Shown: positions 8,467 to 17,111 of the stretch, one piece after another
Numbering within the stretch: position 1 is the stretch's first letter
How the letters are laid out: the number at the start of each line of letters is the position of its first letter
DNA from: Caballeronia cordobensis
GTDB taxonomy: Bacteria; Pseudomonadota; Gammaproteobacteria; Burkholderiales; Burkholderiaceae
NCBI RefSeq assembly: GCF_001544575.2
Contig: NZ_FCNY02000027.1
Span: 32,014-96,013, forward strand
Direction of reading: 5' to 3'
DNA length: 64,000 nt
The notes under the pieces: model-generated
Database searches by the model: none
The model's input: the letters and a program-made list of their open reading frames with translations, nothing else
What the model was told of the DNA's origin: nothing
Translations under genes and position numbers: made by a program

Positions 8467-9855
8467 ATGAACACGATCCACAAGGATGTCGCCATCATCG
8501 GCGCGGGCAGCGCGGGACTGACGGCGTATCGCGCGGCCAGGGCGGCGGGCGCTTCTGCAATCCTGATCGAAGGCGGCGCGCACGGCACCACCTGTGCGCG
8601 CGTCGGCTGTATGCCGTCGAAGCTGTTGATCGCGGCTGCCGAGGCGGCGCATCACGCGACGCATGCGGCGGCATTCGGCGTGTATATCGACGGTAACGTG
8701 CGCATCGACGGACGCGAGGTGATGGGGCGCGTGAAGCGCGAGCGCGACCGCTTCGTGAGCTTCGTCGTCGCGGGTGTCGATGCGATGCCTGCGGAGGACA
8801 AGCTCACGGGCTATGCCCGCTTCATCGACGATAACCTGCTGCAAGTCGGCGAGCATACGACGGTGCGCGCAAAGAGCGTCGTCATCGCGACGGGATCGAG
8901 TCCGGTCATGCCGGCGATGTATCGCGCGCTGGGCTCGCGCGCGATCATCAACGACGACGTGTTCGCGTGGGACGATCTGCCGAAGCGCGTCGCGGTGATC
9001 GGCGCGGGCGTCATCGGACTGGAACTCGGACAGGCGCTGGCGCGGCTCGGCGTGCGCGTGTCGGTGCTGGGTGCGCGCGGGCGCGTCGGGCCGCTGACCG
9101 ATCCCGAGATTCGCGGCTATGCAGCGCGCGTGTTCGGCGAGGCGTTTCGTTTCGATTCGCGCGCGCAAGTCGAAGCCGCCGTGCGCGATGGCGATGAAGT
9201 GCGCTTGCGCTATGTGTCCGGCGCGGGCGAGACGATCGAAGACACCTTCGATTACGTGCTGGTGGCGGCGGGACGCAAGCCCAACGTCGCATCGCTGGGT
9301 TTGCAGAACACGTCGCTCGCGCTCGATGCCGATGGCTTGCCCGTCTATGATCCGCTGACCCTGCAGGCGGGCGCGCATCCGGTGTTCATCGCGGGCGATG
9401 CCAACGGCGTGCTGCCCTTATTGCACGAAGCAGCCGACGAAGGGCGCGCGGCCGGCACGAATGCGGCGCGTTATCCGCAGGTCGCGCCGGTCGAGCGCCG
9501 TGCGCCCATCGCGATTGCTTTCACGGACCCTGGCATCGCGATGGTCGGTGCGCGTCATGTCGATCTCGCGCCGGATTCGTTCGTGACGGGCGAAGTGAGC
9601 TTCGAGGATCAGGGGCGCGCCCGCGTGATGCTCAGGAATCGCGGGCTCATGCATGTGTACGTCGATAAGGCGAGCCGCCGCTTCGTTGGCGCGGAATGGA
9701 TCGGACCGGATGCGGAGCATATCGCGCATCTGCTTGCATGGGCTTTGCAGATGAAGCTCACCGTCGATGACATGCTGGGCATGCCGTTTTATCATCCGGT
9801 CGTCGAGGAAGGATTGCGCACCGCGCTGCGCGATGCGGCTTCGAAGCTGGCGTGA
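8467..9855 (+). CDS. dihydrolipoyl dehydrogenase-like FAD disulfide reductase
   Basis: A 462-residue pyridine-nucleotide disulfide oxidoreductase. The FAD motif IIGAGSAGLTAYRAA is near residue 10 and the redox pair Cys43/Cys48 lies in TTCARVGCMPSK. A second Rossmann motif, VAVIGAGVIGLELGQALARLG, comes next, then FIAGDAN, and a C-terminal FYHPVVEEGLRTAL with the catalytic His. The fold is that of Lpd, but the gene stands alone, without E1/E2 partners, so its electron acceptor is uncertain; mercuric-reductase-type relatives share the same motifs. The start at 8467 is preferred over 8428 because the Rossmann strand begins there. Its stop is two bases from the convergent SRPBCC stop. Confidence 0.82.
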   Translation: MNTIHKDVAIIGAGSAGLTAYRAARAAGASAILIEGGAHGTTCARVGCMPSKLLIAAAEAAHHATHAAAFGVYIDGNVRIDGREVMGRVKRERDRFVSFVVAGVDAMPAEDKLTGYARFIDDNLLQVGEHTTVRAKSVVIATGSSPVMPAMYRALGSRAIINDDVFAWDDLPKRVAVIGAGVIGLELGQALARLGVRVSVLGARGRVGPLTDPEIRGYAARVFGEAFRFDSRAQVEAAVRDGDEVRLRYVSGAGETIEDTFDYVLVAAGRKPNVASLGLQNTSLALDADGLPVYDPLTLQAGAHPVFIAGDANGVLPLLHEAADEGRAAGTNAARYPQVAPVERRAPIAIAFTDPGIAMVGARHVDLAPDSFVTGEVSFEDQGRARVMLRNRGLMHVYVDKASRRFVGAEWIGPDAEHIAHLLAWALQMKLTVDDMLGMPFYHPVVEEGLRTALRDAASKLA

Positions 9856-9857
9856 CC

Positions 9858-10304
9858 TCAGTCGGGAATCTCCGGCTCGACCAGTCTCGCCAGCTGAAGC
9901 AGCGACTCCTGCCAGCCGAGATAGCACATCTCGACGGGGATAACCTCAGGCACGCCTTCCTGCACGATGTCGAGTTCTGTGCCGCACGAAACCTGCCGCA
10001 GCGAAACGGTGACATGCATTTCGCCCGGCAGGTTCGCATCGTCGAAACGGTCCGTGTAGCGAATCTTTTCGAAGGGCACTAGTTCAAGATATTCGCCGCC
10101 AAACGAATGGCCGTGACCGGTGCTGAAGTTATGAAATGACATCTTGTGGGTGCCGCCCTGCCGCGCATCCATGTGATGGACCCGGCAAGTGAACCCGTAA
10201 GGCGGCAGCCATTTCGACATGGCGTCGGGTTCGAGAAAAGCGCGATAGACGCGCTCGGGCGTCGCGCGCAAGACGCGATGAAGACGGACGGTTCCGGTAG
10301 TCAT
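9858..10304 (-). CDS. SRPBCC (AHSA1-type) family protein
   Basis: A 148-residue START/Bet v 1-fold protein. It begins with the RVLRATPERVYRAFLEPDAMSKWLPP signature of activator-of-Hsp90 homologues and ends with LGWQESLLQLARLVEPEIPD. The ATG at 10304 is chosen over one at 10322 because AAAGGTGAA directly upstream is a good ribosome-binding site. Such proteins usually bind a small hydrophobic ligand; the function here is unknown. Confidence 0.8.
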   Translation of the reverse strand: MTTGTVRLHRVLRATPERVYRAFLEPDAMSKWLPPYGFTCRVHHMDARQGGTHKMSFHNFSTGHGHSFGGEYLELVPFEKIRYTDRFDDANLPGEMHVTVSLRQVSCGTELDIVQEGVPEVIPVEMCYLGWQESLLQLARLVEPEIPD

Positions 10305-10408
10305 GGTGTGTTCACCTTTCAAAAGAGTTTGGACACATCTCTACGACGATGCGTGCAAGCCCGGATCGACATTCGCTGGATCAGGGAAATCCCCAAGCAA
10401 ACCCGCAT

Positions 10409-10476
10409 ACATAAACCAATGTAATGCTGCGCGGAAAAGAAATAGCATTGACGGTGCTTTTATGCCCTCGAATACT
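10409..10476 (+). promoter_or_regulatory. LysR-box promoter 1 (binding-protein gene)
   Basis: A 19-bp box ACATAAACCAATGTAATGC (10409-10427) carries the LysR T-N11-A pattern in imperfect dyad symmetry. Exactly 20 bp later comes a -35 TTGACG (10448-10453), a 17-bp spacer and a -10 AATACT (10471-10476). The 20-bp gap contains GGAAAAGAAA. The same arrangement recurs at 14758-14825 (minus) and 18888-18955. The start of transcription would be near 10483, about 90 bases before the coding start. Confidence 0.8.
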
Positions 10477-10572
10477 AGGGCTCCTTGGGGTACCGCCCGC
10501 GTCTCTCGTCCTCATCGTTCGGAGGATTGGCCGGCACTCCTTCTTCGGGCCACAACGAACAGGGAACGCGAC

Positions 10573-11448
10573 ATGAAGAATGCCTTATTCGCACGTTTCG
10601 TCATGAAGGCGGCACTTGCAGTTTCAGCAGTCACGTTCACGATGCACGCGCAATCCGCCGAGCCGATCAAGATCACGCTCGCCAACTGGGCCGATACCCA
10701 GGCGGTCGTGTACACCGCGAAATACGTTCTCGAAACGAAGCTGCAACAGCCCGTGACGCTCGTGAATGCGGATCTCGGCATCCAGTTCCAGGGTATTGCT
10801 CGCGGCGACGTCGATCTCATGCTGGGCGCGTGGCTTCCCGTCACGCACGCGGCCTACTTTGCCCGCTACAAGAATGACATGGTGGATATGGGCATCATCT
10901 ACACGGGAGCAAAGATCGGCTGGGCGGTCCCCGACTATGTGCCCGAAAGCGACGTGGCTTCGATCGCCGATCTCAACAAGCCCGATGTCAAGACGAAGCT
11001 GAACAGCACGATCCAGGGCATTGAGCCCGGCGCTGGAGAGATGGTCGCCTCGGAGAAAGCGATGAAGGACTACGATCTCGCCGGCTACACGCTGATCCGA
11101 GCGAGCGAGGCCGGCATGCTGACCGCGCTTTCGCGTGCCTATCAGTCGAAGCAGTGGATCGTGGCAACCGTCTGGAGCCCGCACTGGTTGTGGCAGAAGT
11201 GGAAGATGCGCTATTTGAAAGACCCCAAAGGCACGCTTGGCGGCGATGAACAGATTCATGGCTTCGCGTCGAAGCAGTTTGCGAGCAAATATCCTCGCGC
11301 CGACGTCTTCATTCGCCACTTCAAGCTGACGCTGGCCGATGTCGAAGAGATCGAACTGACGGGCAATAACACGAACGACTGGAATGCGGCAGCGAAGAAG
11401 TTCGTCGATGCGCATCCCGACAAGGTTCAGGCATGGCTGCAACAGTAA
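10573..11448 (+). CDS. glycine-betaine-type ABC transporter substrate-binding protein
   Basis: A 291-residue OpuAC-family periplasmic protein. The signal peptide ends near residue 28 (HAQSA) and the mature start is EPIKITLANWADTQAVVYTAKYVLE. The ligand-box segments GIEPGAGEM and TVWSPHWLWQKW supply the aromatic cage used for quaternary ammonium groups. The ATG at 10573 is chosen because it opens the signal peptide; an in-frame upstream ATG at 10303 would run through the promoter. No permease or ATPase gene accompanies it here, so it must use a transporter encoded elsewhere. It is driven by LysR-box promoter 1. Confidence 0.88.
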   Translation: MKNALFARFVMKAALAVSAVTFTMHAQSAEPIKITLANWADTQAVVYTAKYVLETKLQQPVTLVNADLGIQFQGIARGDVDLMLGAWLPVTHAAYFARYKNDMVDMGIIYTGAKIGWAVPDYVPESDVASIADLNKPDVKTKLNSTIQGIEPGAGEMVASEKAMKDYDLAGYTLIRASEAGMLTALSRAYQSKQWIVATVWSPHWLWQKWKMRYLKDPKGTLGGDEQIHGFASKQFASKYPRADVFIRHFKLTLADVEEIELTGNNTNDWNAAAKKFVDAHPDKVQAWLQQ

Positions 11449-11456
11449 TCGCCTGA

Positions 11457-11489
11457 GCGCGGCCTGACATGCATCGTGTCAGGCCGCGC
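11457..11489. terminator. bidirectional terminator hairpin
   Basis: A perfect 13-bp stem (GCGCGGCCTGACA / TGTCAGGCCGCGC) with a 7-base loop lies between the convergent binding-protein and epimerase genes. There is no strong U-tract, but the position 9 bp past one stop and 14 bp before the other suggests shared termination. Confidence 0.75.
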
Positions 11490-11503
11490 ATCGCTTCCTA
11501 TCG

Positions 11504-12607
11504 TCAGAACGACGCCAAAGGCGCGCCGAAAACGCCTTCCTCAGGCACGATTCCGAGCCCCACGCCCTGCGGCGGCCTGACATGACCGCCCTCGACGCGA
11601 ACGCCATGCTTCGCATCGAAGTGCCCTTCGATCATCGGCGCCGCGATCCAGACGCCATCGAGCAATGCGGGCGGCACCGTCGCGCCGATATGCGCACACG
11701 CCGCCGCGATGAGATCGCCGCCCCACGCGTCATCGCATGTATGAGGCAGGTTGCGCGCGACGCAGACATCGCGGAAAGCGCGCATCGGATGCAGGCCGCC
11801 GAGCCGCGTCACCTTCATGCCGAATCCATCGACGAGACCCGTGCCCGCAGCGGTGATGGCCGTGCCGAGATTCGTGCAACTCTCGTCCATATACAGCGGG
11901 TGACCGATCCGGTTGCGAATCGATTGCAGGTCTTCGATCGTATTGCACGGCTGTTCGAGAATGAACGGAACATGCGCGCATTCCCGGCTGAGCCGGATGG
12001 CGTCGCGCGTGCTCAGGCTGCGATTTCCATCGACGGCGAGACGTATGCCTGAGCCTCGAATGGCCTCCCATACCTTGATGACCGATTCGACATCTTCTTC
12101 GATGGCCCTGCCGCCGACTTTCAACTGCAGACGCGGATAACCTTCGGCGCGCTTTTCCGCCGCCACGCGCGCCACTTCGTCGGGCGCGCCGATGGTCACG
12201 GCGTAATAAGAAGGCAGGCGCTCGGCCAATGCGCCGCCAAGAAGATCGGATACGCTCACGCCGTAATGTTTGCCCAGCAAATCGTGCATGGCGATATCGA
12301 CGGCAGCCTTCGCATAGCTGTGACCATTGAGCAAGCTTTCCATGCGATCGTGCAGCGGCACCGGCAACGCCTCGACGCCGATGATGCCGGGCGCCATTTG
12401 CGAAAGCGCCGCGAGCGCGCCAGCCGGATGCGACTCGGCGTAAGTGGGACCAACGGGGCAGGTTTCGCCCCAGCCGCTCAGGCCATTGTCCGCGACGAGT
12501 TCGACCAACGTGGTCGTCAGCGAATAGACATCCGCGCGGGCCATCCTGTAAGGGCCATTAACGACAGGCAGTTCACATTGATACAAACGGATCTGCTTGA
12601 TCTTCAT
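11504..12607 (-). CDS. hpbD: enolase-superfamily 4-hydroxyproline-betaine 2-epimerase-like protein
   Basis: A 367-residue muconate-lactonizing/mandelate-racemase-type enzyme. The two acid/base lysines are Lys163 (RLQLKVGG) and Lys265 (GFGMKVTR). The Mg ligands are Asp193 (AVDGNRSL), Glu218 (ILEQP) and Asp241 (YMDES). The N-terminal GWGETCPVGPTY capping loop and the lysine numbering match, from memory, HpbD, which epimerises 4-hydroxyproline betaine and proline betaine at C2. The related cis-3-hydroxyproline dehydratase group shares many residues and is the main alternative. The ATG at 12607 overlaps the upstream MDR stop (ATGA). A much longer frame into that gene is not credible. Confidence 0.8.
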   Translation of the reverse strand: MKIKQIRLYQCELPVVNGPYRMARADVYSLTTTLVELVADNGLSGWGETCPVGPTYAESHPAGALAALSQMAPGIIGVEALPVPLHDRMESLLNGHSYAKAAVDIAMHDLLGKHYGVSVSDLLGGALAERLPSYYAVTIGAPDEVARVAAEKRAEGYPRLQLKVGGRAIEEDVESVIKVWEAIRGSGIRLAVDGNRSLSTRDAIRLSRECAHVPFILEQPCNTIEDLQSIRNRIGHPLYMDESCTNLGTAITAAGTGLVDGFGMKVTRLGGLHPMRAFRDVCVARNLPHTCDDAWGGDLIAAACAHIGATVPPALLDGVWIAAPMIEGHFDAKHGVRVEGGHVRPPQGVGLGIVPEEGVFGAPLASF

Positions 12608-13707
12608 GCTTTTACCTCGGGAATGGTCAGCACGAGTTTGCCGAGATGCGCTTTGCTCAAGAACGCCTCCTGAGCTTCGCGGATGTTCTCCAATGGAAAA
12701 GTCAAGGCCACGAGCGGCTTGATTTCGCCTCGCTCGATGTATGAGATCAGGTTCGGAAAAACTTCCTCGTCCTGAAAGGTGCAGCCCATCAGCGTCAGGT
12801 CCTTGAGGTAAAGCGTGCGCAGGTCGATCTTCGATATCGGCCCTGCAATCGCGCCCGCGATCGCATAGCGGCCGCCCAGGCGCAGAACCTTGAGAAGCTC
12901 GGGCCACTGCTCGCCGCCGACGACATCGATCACCACATCGATGGCGTTTTCGCCGAGCACCGAAACGAGATCCGCGTCCCGATCGATGACGCGATCGGCG
13001 CCGAGATCGCGCAGCGCCGACGCCTTGCCCGGCGATGCTTGCGCGATGACGGTCGCGCCGCGACGCCTGGCCAGTTGCACCGCCGCCGATCCCACGCCGC
13101 CGGACGCGCCGGTTATCAGCACCACTTCGGCGCCGAGCTTCACGCGATGCAGCATGTTCTCGGCGGTGGAATAAGAGCAGGGAATGGAGGCGAGTTCCGC
13201 GTCCGACCAGTCGCACACGACCTTGAAGGTTTCTCTCGACGGCGCCACGGCGAACTGCGCAAAGCCTCCGTCACATTCGCTTCCGAAGGTCCAGCATTCG
13301 AACGGCCGATAGCCCACATAGCTGCGCAGCATGCTGCTGATGAGCACGCGCTCGCCGATGCGCGAGGCAGGCACGCCGTCGCCCACCGCGACGATAGAGC
13401 CGCAGCAATCCGCGCCCTGAATCCGCGGGAAGTCGAGCGACGCGCCCGACCACGATGCGTCCGCGCCATCGACATGTTCGAACCCTTGCGCACCGCCGGT
13501 TCCCGTATCGCTGTCGATGGATTTCGAGTACCACCCGATACGCGTATTGATGTCGGTGTTATTCACCGCGGAGGCGTGCACCTGAACGAGCACCTCGCCT
13601 TGCTTTGGCCGAGGCACGGGTACATCGGTGCGATATTCGAGCTTGTCGAAGCCGCCCAGCCCGGTGAGGCGAACGGCGTGCATGGTGGCAGGCAATGGCG
13701 ACATCAT
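12604..13707 (-). CDS. MDR-family (quinone-oxidoreductase-like) dehydrogenase
   Basis: A 367-residue medium-chain dehydrogenase/reductase. The N-terminal GroES-like domain contains VHASAVNNTDINTR and RIQGADCCGSIVAVGDGV. The nucleotide-binding motif is VLITGASGGVGSAAVQLAR, and a C-terminal HLGKLVLTIP ends the fold. The structural zinc Cys cluster is absent, so it is probably zinc-independent, as in quinone oxidoreductases. Start codons at 13707 or 13704 both follow GGAGAG. It lies between the EamA gene and hpbD in one operon. It could reduce an enoyl or keto intermediate of the betaine pathway; this is an inference. Confidence 0.8.
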   Translation of the reverse strand: MMSPLPATMHAVRLTGLGGFDKLEYRTDVPVPRPKQGEVLVQVHASAVNNTDINTRIGWYSKSIDSDTGTGGAQGFEHVDGADASWSGASLDFPRIQGADCCGSIVAVGDGVPASRIGERVLISSMLRSYVGYRPFECWTFGSECDGGFAQFAVAPSRETFKVVCDWSDAELASIPCSYSTAENMLHRVKLGAEVVLITGASGGVGSAAVQLARRRGATVIAQASPGKASALRDLGADRVIDRDADLVSVLGENAIDVVIDVVGGEQWPELLKVLRLGGRYAIAGAIAGPISKIDLRTLYLKDLTLMGCTFQDEEVFPNLISYIERGEIKPLVALTFPLENIREAQEAFLSKAHLGKLVLTIPEVKA

Positions 13708-13747
13708 CGTTTCTCTCTCCGATACTCGGATAACACGGGAAGGCTTG

Positions 13748-14689
13748 TCACTCGTCCATCTCGGCGAGGCGTGGCCGGGGCACAATCGCGGGCGCGATCT
13801 TTTGCGCACCCGCCGCGCGCTGCTGGCCGATTTGCAGTAAAGCGATGCTGATGAAGATCAGCACGATCGCGACGGCTTCGAGCATCCCGAAGCGCTCTCC
13901 CACCGCCCAGCCAATCAACAGCGCAACCGCCGGCGCGAGATAGTTGGAACTCGACGATGCCACCGCACCGAGCTTGTCGAGCAGGTAGTAGTAGATCAGG
14001 AATGCCGCGCCCGTTCCCAGAAAGCCCAGCCCGATAACAACGCCGCCCGTCGCGTGCCAGTCTTCGAGCAGGCGGCTCATGCCGGAGAAGTCGGTCACGG
14101 TGCAAAGCATGATGAGGGCGAGCCCCATTTGCCAGGTCGCCAGTGCAAGAGGCGGAAGATTCGCCGGCGAAAGGAATCGCCGCACATAGATGTATGAAAG
14201 CCCGAGCGTCATCGAACTCGCCAGCAGCCAGCAGACGCCCGTCAGATCGATGTCGCTCTCCGCGCCTTCCCAGGGCCGCGCTATCAGCACGATGCCGGCG
14301 AATCCGAGCAAGACGCCGACGCCCATCATCCCGTTGAATTTCTCGCTGCGCAGGAAGAGTAGCGAGAACACGGCGGTGAATAGCGCGATCGATCCGCCGA
14401 GCACACCGGCGATGCCCGAGGGAAGCACGGCCGTTCCCTTGATGATCGCGACATAGTAAAAAGCGGTGGCCGCACCCGCCATGACCAGAAAGTGCGGCAG
14501 CAGGCGCAGTTGCTCACGCGTGATGACTCGCCTGCGCCAAGCGAAAAATGCGAGCGGCAAGAAGCCGAAGAGAACACGGAGAAATGCCACCTGAATCGGG
14601 CTGATCAGCGCCGTGGCCCACTTCATGTAGATGAAGTTGGAACCCCATAGAACACCGAGGAAGACGAACGCGATTCTTGAAAGTGGCAT
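13748..14689 (-). CDS. EamA/DMT-family transporter
   Basis: A 313-residue membrane protein with ten predicted hydrophobic segments in two EamA repeats. The first repeat starts IAFVFLGVLWGSNFIYMKW. DMT transporters usually export amino acids or metabolites, although importers exist. It is the first gene after LysR-box promoter 2 and precedes the MDR gene by 40 bp, so its substrate probably belongs to the same catabolic pathway. Confidence 0.85.
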   Translation of the reverse strand: MPLSRIAFVFLGVLWGSNFIYMKWATALISPIQVAFLRVLFGFLPLAFFAWRRRVITREQLRLLPHFLVMAGAATAFYYVAIIKGTAVLPSGIAGVLGGSIALFTAVFSLLFLRSEKFNGMMGVGVLLGFAGIVLIARPWEGAESDIDLTGVCWLLASSMTLGLSYIYVRRFLSPANLPPLALATWQMGLALIMLCTVTDFSGMSRLLEDWHATGGVVIGLGFLGTGAAFLIYYYLLDKLGAVASSSSNYLAPAVALLIGWAVGERFGMLEAVAIVLIFISIALLQIGQQRAAGAQKIAPAIVPRPRLAEMDE

Positions 14690-14757
14690 GCTCGATGGAT
14701 GGTTCGCTGTCGGATCGTTCGAGCACTCGCCAAGATTCGAATGCTCGCGCTGTGCCC

Positions 14758-14825
14758 AGTATTGGTTTGCCGGAAAACGTCGTCAATGCGCTTTATTTTC
14801 CTGGACGCATAACTCCACGTTATGC
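14758..14825 (-). promoter_or_regulatory. LysR-box promoter 2 (EamA-MDR-hpbD operon)
   Basis: Read on the minus strand, a perfect dyad GCATAAC-GTGGA-GTTATGC (14807-14825; T-N11-A) is followed after exactly 20 bp, including GGAAAATAAA, by TTGACG (14786-14781), a 17-bp spacer and AATACT (14763-14758). The operator lies inside the 3' end of the LysR gene itself. Box, gap and spacer lengths are identical to the promoters at 10409 and 18888. Confidence 0.85.
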
Positions 14826-15754
14826 GTCGTTACGCCCGCGGCGTGACGAAGAAGCTCGATGAGCGTCTGAATCGTCGGCGTGATGCTGCGGCCGTGAGGT
14901 ACGACCACGTAATACGCATCTTGCAGCGGAAGTGCCGCACTCGTGAGACGGACCAGCTCGCCCGACGCCAGATGTTCGTGAAGCAGTCTGCCCCAGCCGA
15001 GCGCTACGCCTTGACCGTGACGTGCCGCCTGAACCGCATCGTTATACAGGCAGGTGCGAAGGCCATACTTCAGCTTCGCCGGCCGCAAGCCCATCGCGCG
15101 GAACCACTCTTCCCAAGTCAGCCAGCCTTCGGACGTGGGGTCGTACGAGATGAGCGTCAGATTCGCCAGCTCTTCGAGCGAGCCGGGCGCGCCGTACTCG
15201 TCCAGCCATGCGGGCGAGCAGACGGGAAAGACTTCTTCGCCGAACAGCAGATGCGATGTGCCGTCGCTCCACTTTCCGTTGCCCCAGCGCACGGCCGCAT
15301 GAACTTCGTTGTGCCGCAGGTCCGCCGTGAACATCGTCGTCGTCAGGCGAAGCCGGAGATTCGGCTGAAGACGCTTGAGTTTGGCGAGGCTCGGCATGAG
15401 CCGGAAATGCGAAAACGCGGCCGTTGTCGCGAGCACGAGTTCTTCTTCCTCGATACCGTTCGATAAACGGTCGAACACGCCCGCGATTTTGCCCATCGCT
15501 TCCGCGACGACCGTGTAGAGCGCCTCGCCTTCGCTTGTCAACGTCGAAGCGCGATGCAGCCGGTCGAGCAGACGCACGCCCAGCAATTCCTCGAGAATGC
15601 GGATTTGCCGGCTCACGGCCGCCTGCGTCACGCCCAGTTCCGCCGCGGCATGCGTGAAGCTGCGCAAGCGCGCAACAGCCTCGAATTCGACCAGCGCCGT
15701 CAACGAAGGTATCAGCCGCCGATAACCTTTCACGCCATCCATAGCAAGTTTCAT
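14783..15754 (-). CDS. LysR-family transcriptional regulator
   Basis: A 323-residue LTTR of the GcvA type. The helix-turn-helix SFTHAAAELGVTQAAVSRQI lies near residues 32-51, followed by a type-2 periplasmic-binding-fold sensor domain. A second in-frame Met at 15742 is a possible start. It is the last gene of the run GntR, DHDPS-like, DAO, LysR, with a 13-bp gap before it. Three identical T-N11-A boxes in the island make it the best candidate activator for the betaine-type genes. The 3' coding end contains the operator of promoter 2. Confidence 0.88.
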   Translation of the reverse strand: MKLAMDGVKGYRRLIPSLTALVEFEAVARLRSFTHAAAELGVTQAAVSRQIRILEELLGVRLLDRLHRASTLTSEGEALYTVVAEAMGKIAGVFDRLSNGIEEEELVLATTAAFSHFRLMPSLAKLKRLQPNLRLRLTTTMFTADLRHNEVHAAVRWGNGKWSDGTSHLLFGEEVFPVCSPAWLDEYGAPGSLEELANLTLISYDPTSEGWLTWEEWFRAMGLRPAKLKYGLRTCLYNDAVQAARHGQGVALGWGRLLHEHLASGELVRLTSAALPLQDAYYVVVPHGRSITPTIQTLIELLRHAAGVTTHNVELCVQENKAH

Positions 15755-15767
15755 CGTGGTCGAATTG

Positions 15768-17093
15768 TCATTCCGGTCCGGCGGACCATTCCTTCATGCT
15801 GAGATTCGCCGTCGCGCCCAAGGTCAAAAAAGGCTGAGGCGGAAGGCGCTTCGGCGCGGCAAAGCCACGAAACACCTGTACCAGCCATGAATCGATGCCA
15901 AGCGCCGCCTCGGCCGCCGCGATGCCCGCGGCCGTGGCTTTCGTCGCACCGACGCCATTGCAGGCGATGGCCGCGAACATGCCGGGCTCGATCTCGCCGA
16001 AGGCGGGCACGCCGTTCCATGTCAGCGCCATTGCGCCGGCCCACCGGTATTGCATGGACAACGCCTTGAGCATCGGGAAGCGTGCCTCGAACTTGCGGTC
16101 GTGAACGCGTCCCGCGCGTGCGATTGCAGCCTGGCTCACCTGCATGCGCGGGTTATAGGTGTATCGCGAGCGAATCAGGATTCGATCGCCGTCTTCGCCT
16201 CGCACTCTTCGCACCGTCGTTCCCATCGGGAAGGCCGGCGTGGCCGCCCATGAGCGATCGCCGCCAAGCAGGGAAGGATCGAATGCTTCGGTCATCGACG
16301 CGTACGTATAGACGTGCAGAAGCTGACCACGAAAGAGGCCGAAGCTCTGCGCCTGCCCGTTATTCGCAAGGATGATCTTGCCCGCGTTGACCGCGCCCTT
16401 GGGCGTCTCGATGCGCCACGCCGCGCCGCGCCGTTCCAACGACAGCGCGGGCGTGTTTTCGTAGAGCCTGACCGAAGCGCCGAACGAATCGGCCAGACCG
16501 CGGATATACGCCGCCGGCTGGATAATGACCGTGCCCGGCGTATAGATAGCCGACGTGAACGCGCCCGTACCGGTGACGGCCGCAATCTCTTTCTCATCCA
16601 GCAGCCGATACGGCTCGCCGACCTTCTCCAGTTGCTTCGCATAGGACACGACATGCCTGTCGCCCTGCGGACCGAGCGCGACGTTGTACTTGCCGCAAGG
16701 ATCGAATACGTCCTTGCCCCAGCCTTTCTCGCTGGCAAGCTGGCGCGCAAGCGCAATGGCGATGCGATGGACCGCGATATCGTGCCGCCTCGCATCGCTA
16801 TCGGAGCCGCCATAGTCTTCCGATGAAACCTCATGAGGCAAATCGATGATGAAACCCGAGTTGCGCCCCGTCGCGCCCTCCGCTATTTCACCGGCCTCCA
16901 GGATGACGACGTCGAGTTTCGAATCGAGTTGAGCAAGACGCCGCGCCGCGGAAAGCCCCGCGAAGCCGCCGCCGATCACGACGATATCGGCGTTCACTTC
17001 GCCATCGAGCGATGGACACGGCGTGCGGCGAGGCAGCATCGTCACCCAGCCGGACTCGCCGAGATGCTGAGGCAGTTTGTTCGCTACGAACAT
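15768..17093 (-). CDS. DAO/PuuB-type FAD-dependent amine or imino-acid oxidoreductase
   Basis: A 441-residue flavoprotein. The FAD-binding motif IVVIGGGFAGLSAARRLA lies near residue 35 and is followed by VVILEAGEIAEGATGRNSGF, typical of the PuuB/OrdL branch of the DAO family. A C-terminal AIACNGVGATKATAAG closes the FAD site. Members oxidise secondary amines or D-imino acids such as D-hydroxyproline or gamma-glutamylputrescine. With an epimerase and a DHDPS-family enzyme in the same island, oxidation of a proline-type intermediate is likely but not proven. It starts 18 bp after the DHDPS-like gene ends. Confidence 0.82.
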   Translation of the reverse strand: MFVANKLPQHLGESGWVTMLPRRTPCPSLDGEVNADIVVIGGGFAGLSAARRLAQLDSKLDVVILEAGEIAEGATGRNSGFIIDLPHEVSSEDYGGSDSDARRHDIAVHRIAIALARQLASEKGWGKDVFDPCGKYNVALGPQGDRHVVSYAKQLEKVGEPYRLLDEKEIAAVTGTGAFTSAIYTPGTVIIQPAAYIRGLADSFGASVRLYENTPALSLERRGAAWRIETPKGAVNAGKIILANNGQAQSFGLFRGQLLHVYTYASMTEAFDPSLLGGDRSWAATPAFPMGTTVRRVRGEDGDRILIRSRYTYNPRMQVSQAAIARAGRVHDRKFEARFPMLKALSMQYRWAGAMALTWNGVPAFGEIEPGMFAAIACNGVGATKATAAGIAAAEAALGIDSWLVQVFRGFAAPKRLPPQPFLTLGATANLSMKEWSAGPE

Positions 17094-17111
17094 GATGTGT
17101 CGCCCGATTTG

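Noticed and set aside
11504..13216. A 570-codon minus-strand frame that would fuse an extra 200 residues to the hpbD-like protein
   Set aside because: The extra part is a shadow of the MDR dehydrogenase gene in another frame; the family start is at 12607 with an ATGA overlap.
12604..13707. Acryloyl-CoA reductase AcuI as partner of the DddP-like enzyme
   Set aside because: The MDR protein lacks the AcuI N-terminal pattern as I remember it and is in the hpbD operon; the general MDR assignment is as far as the sequence goes.
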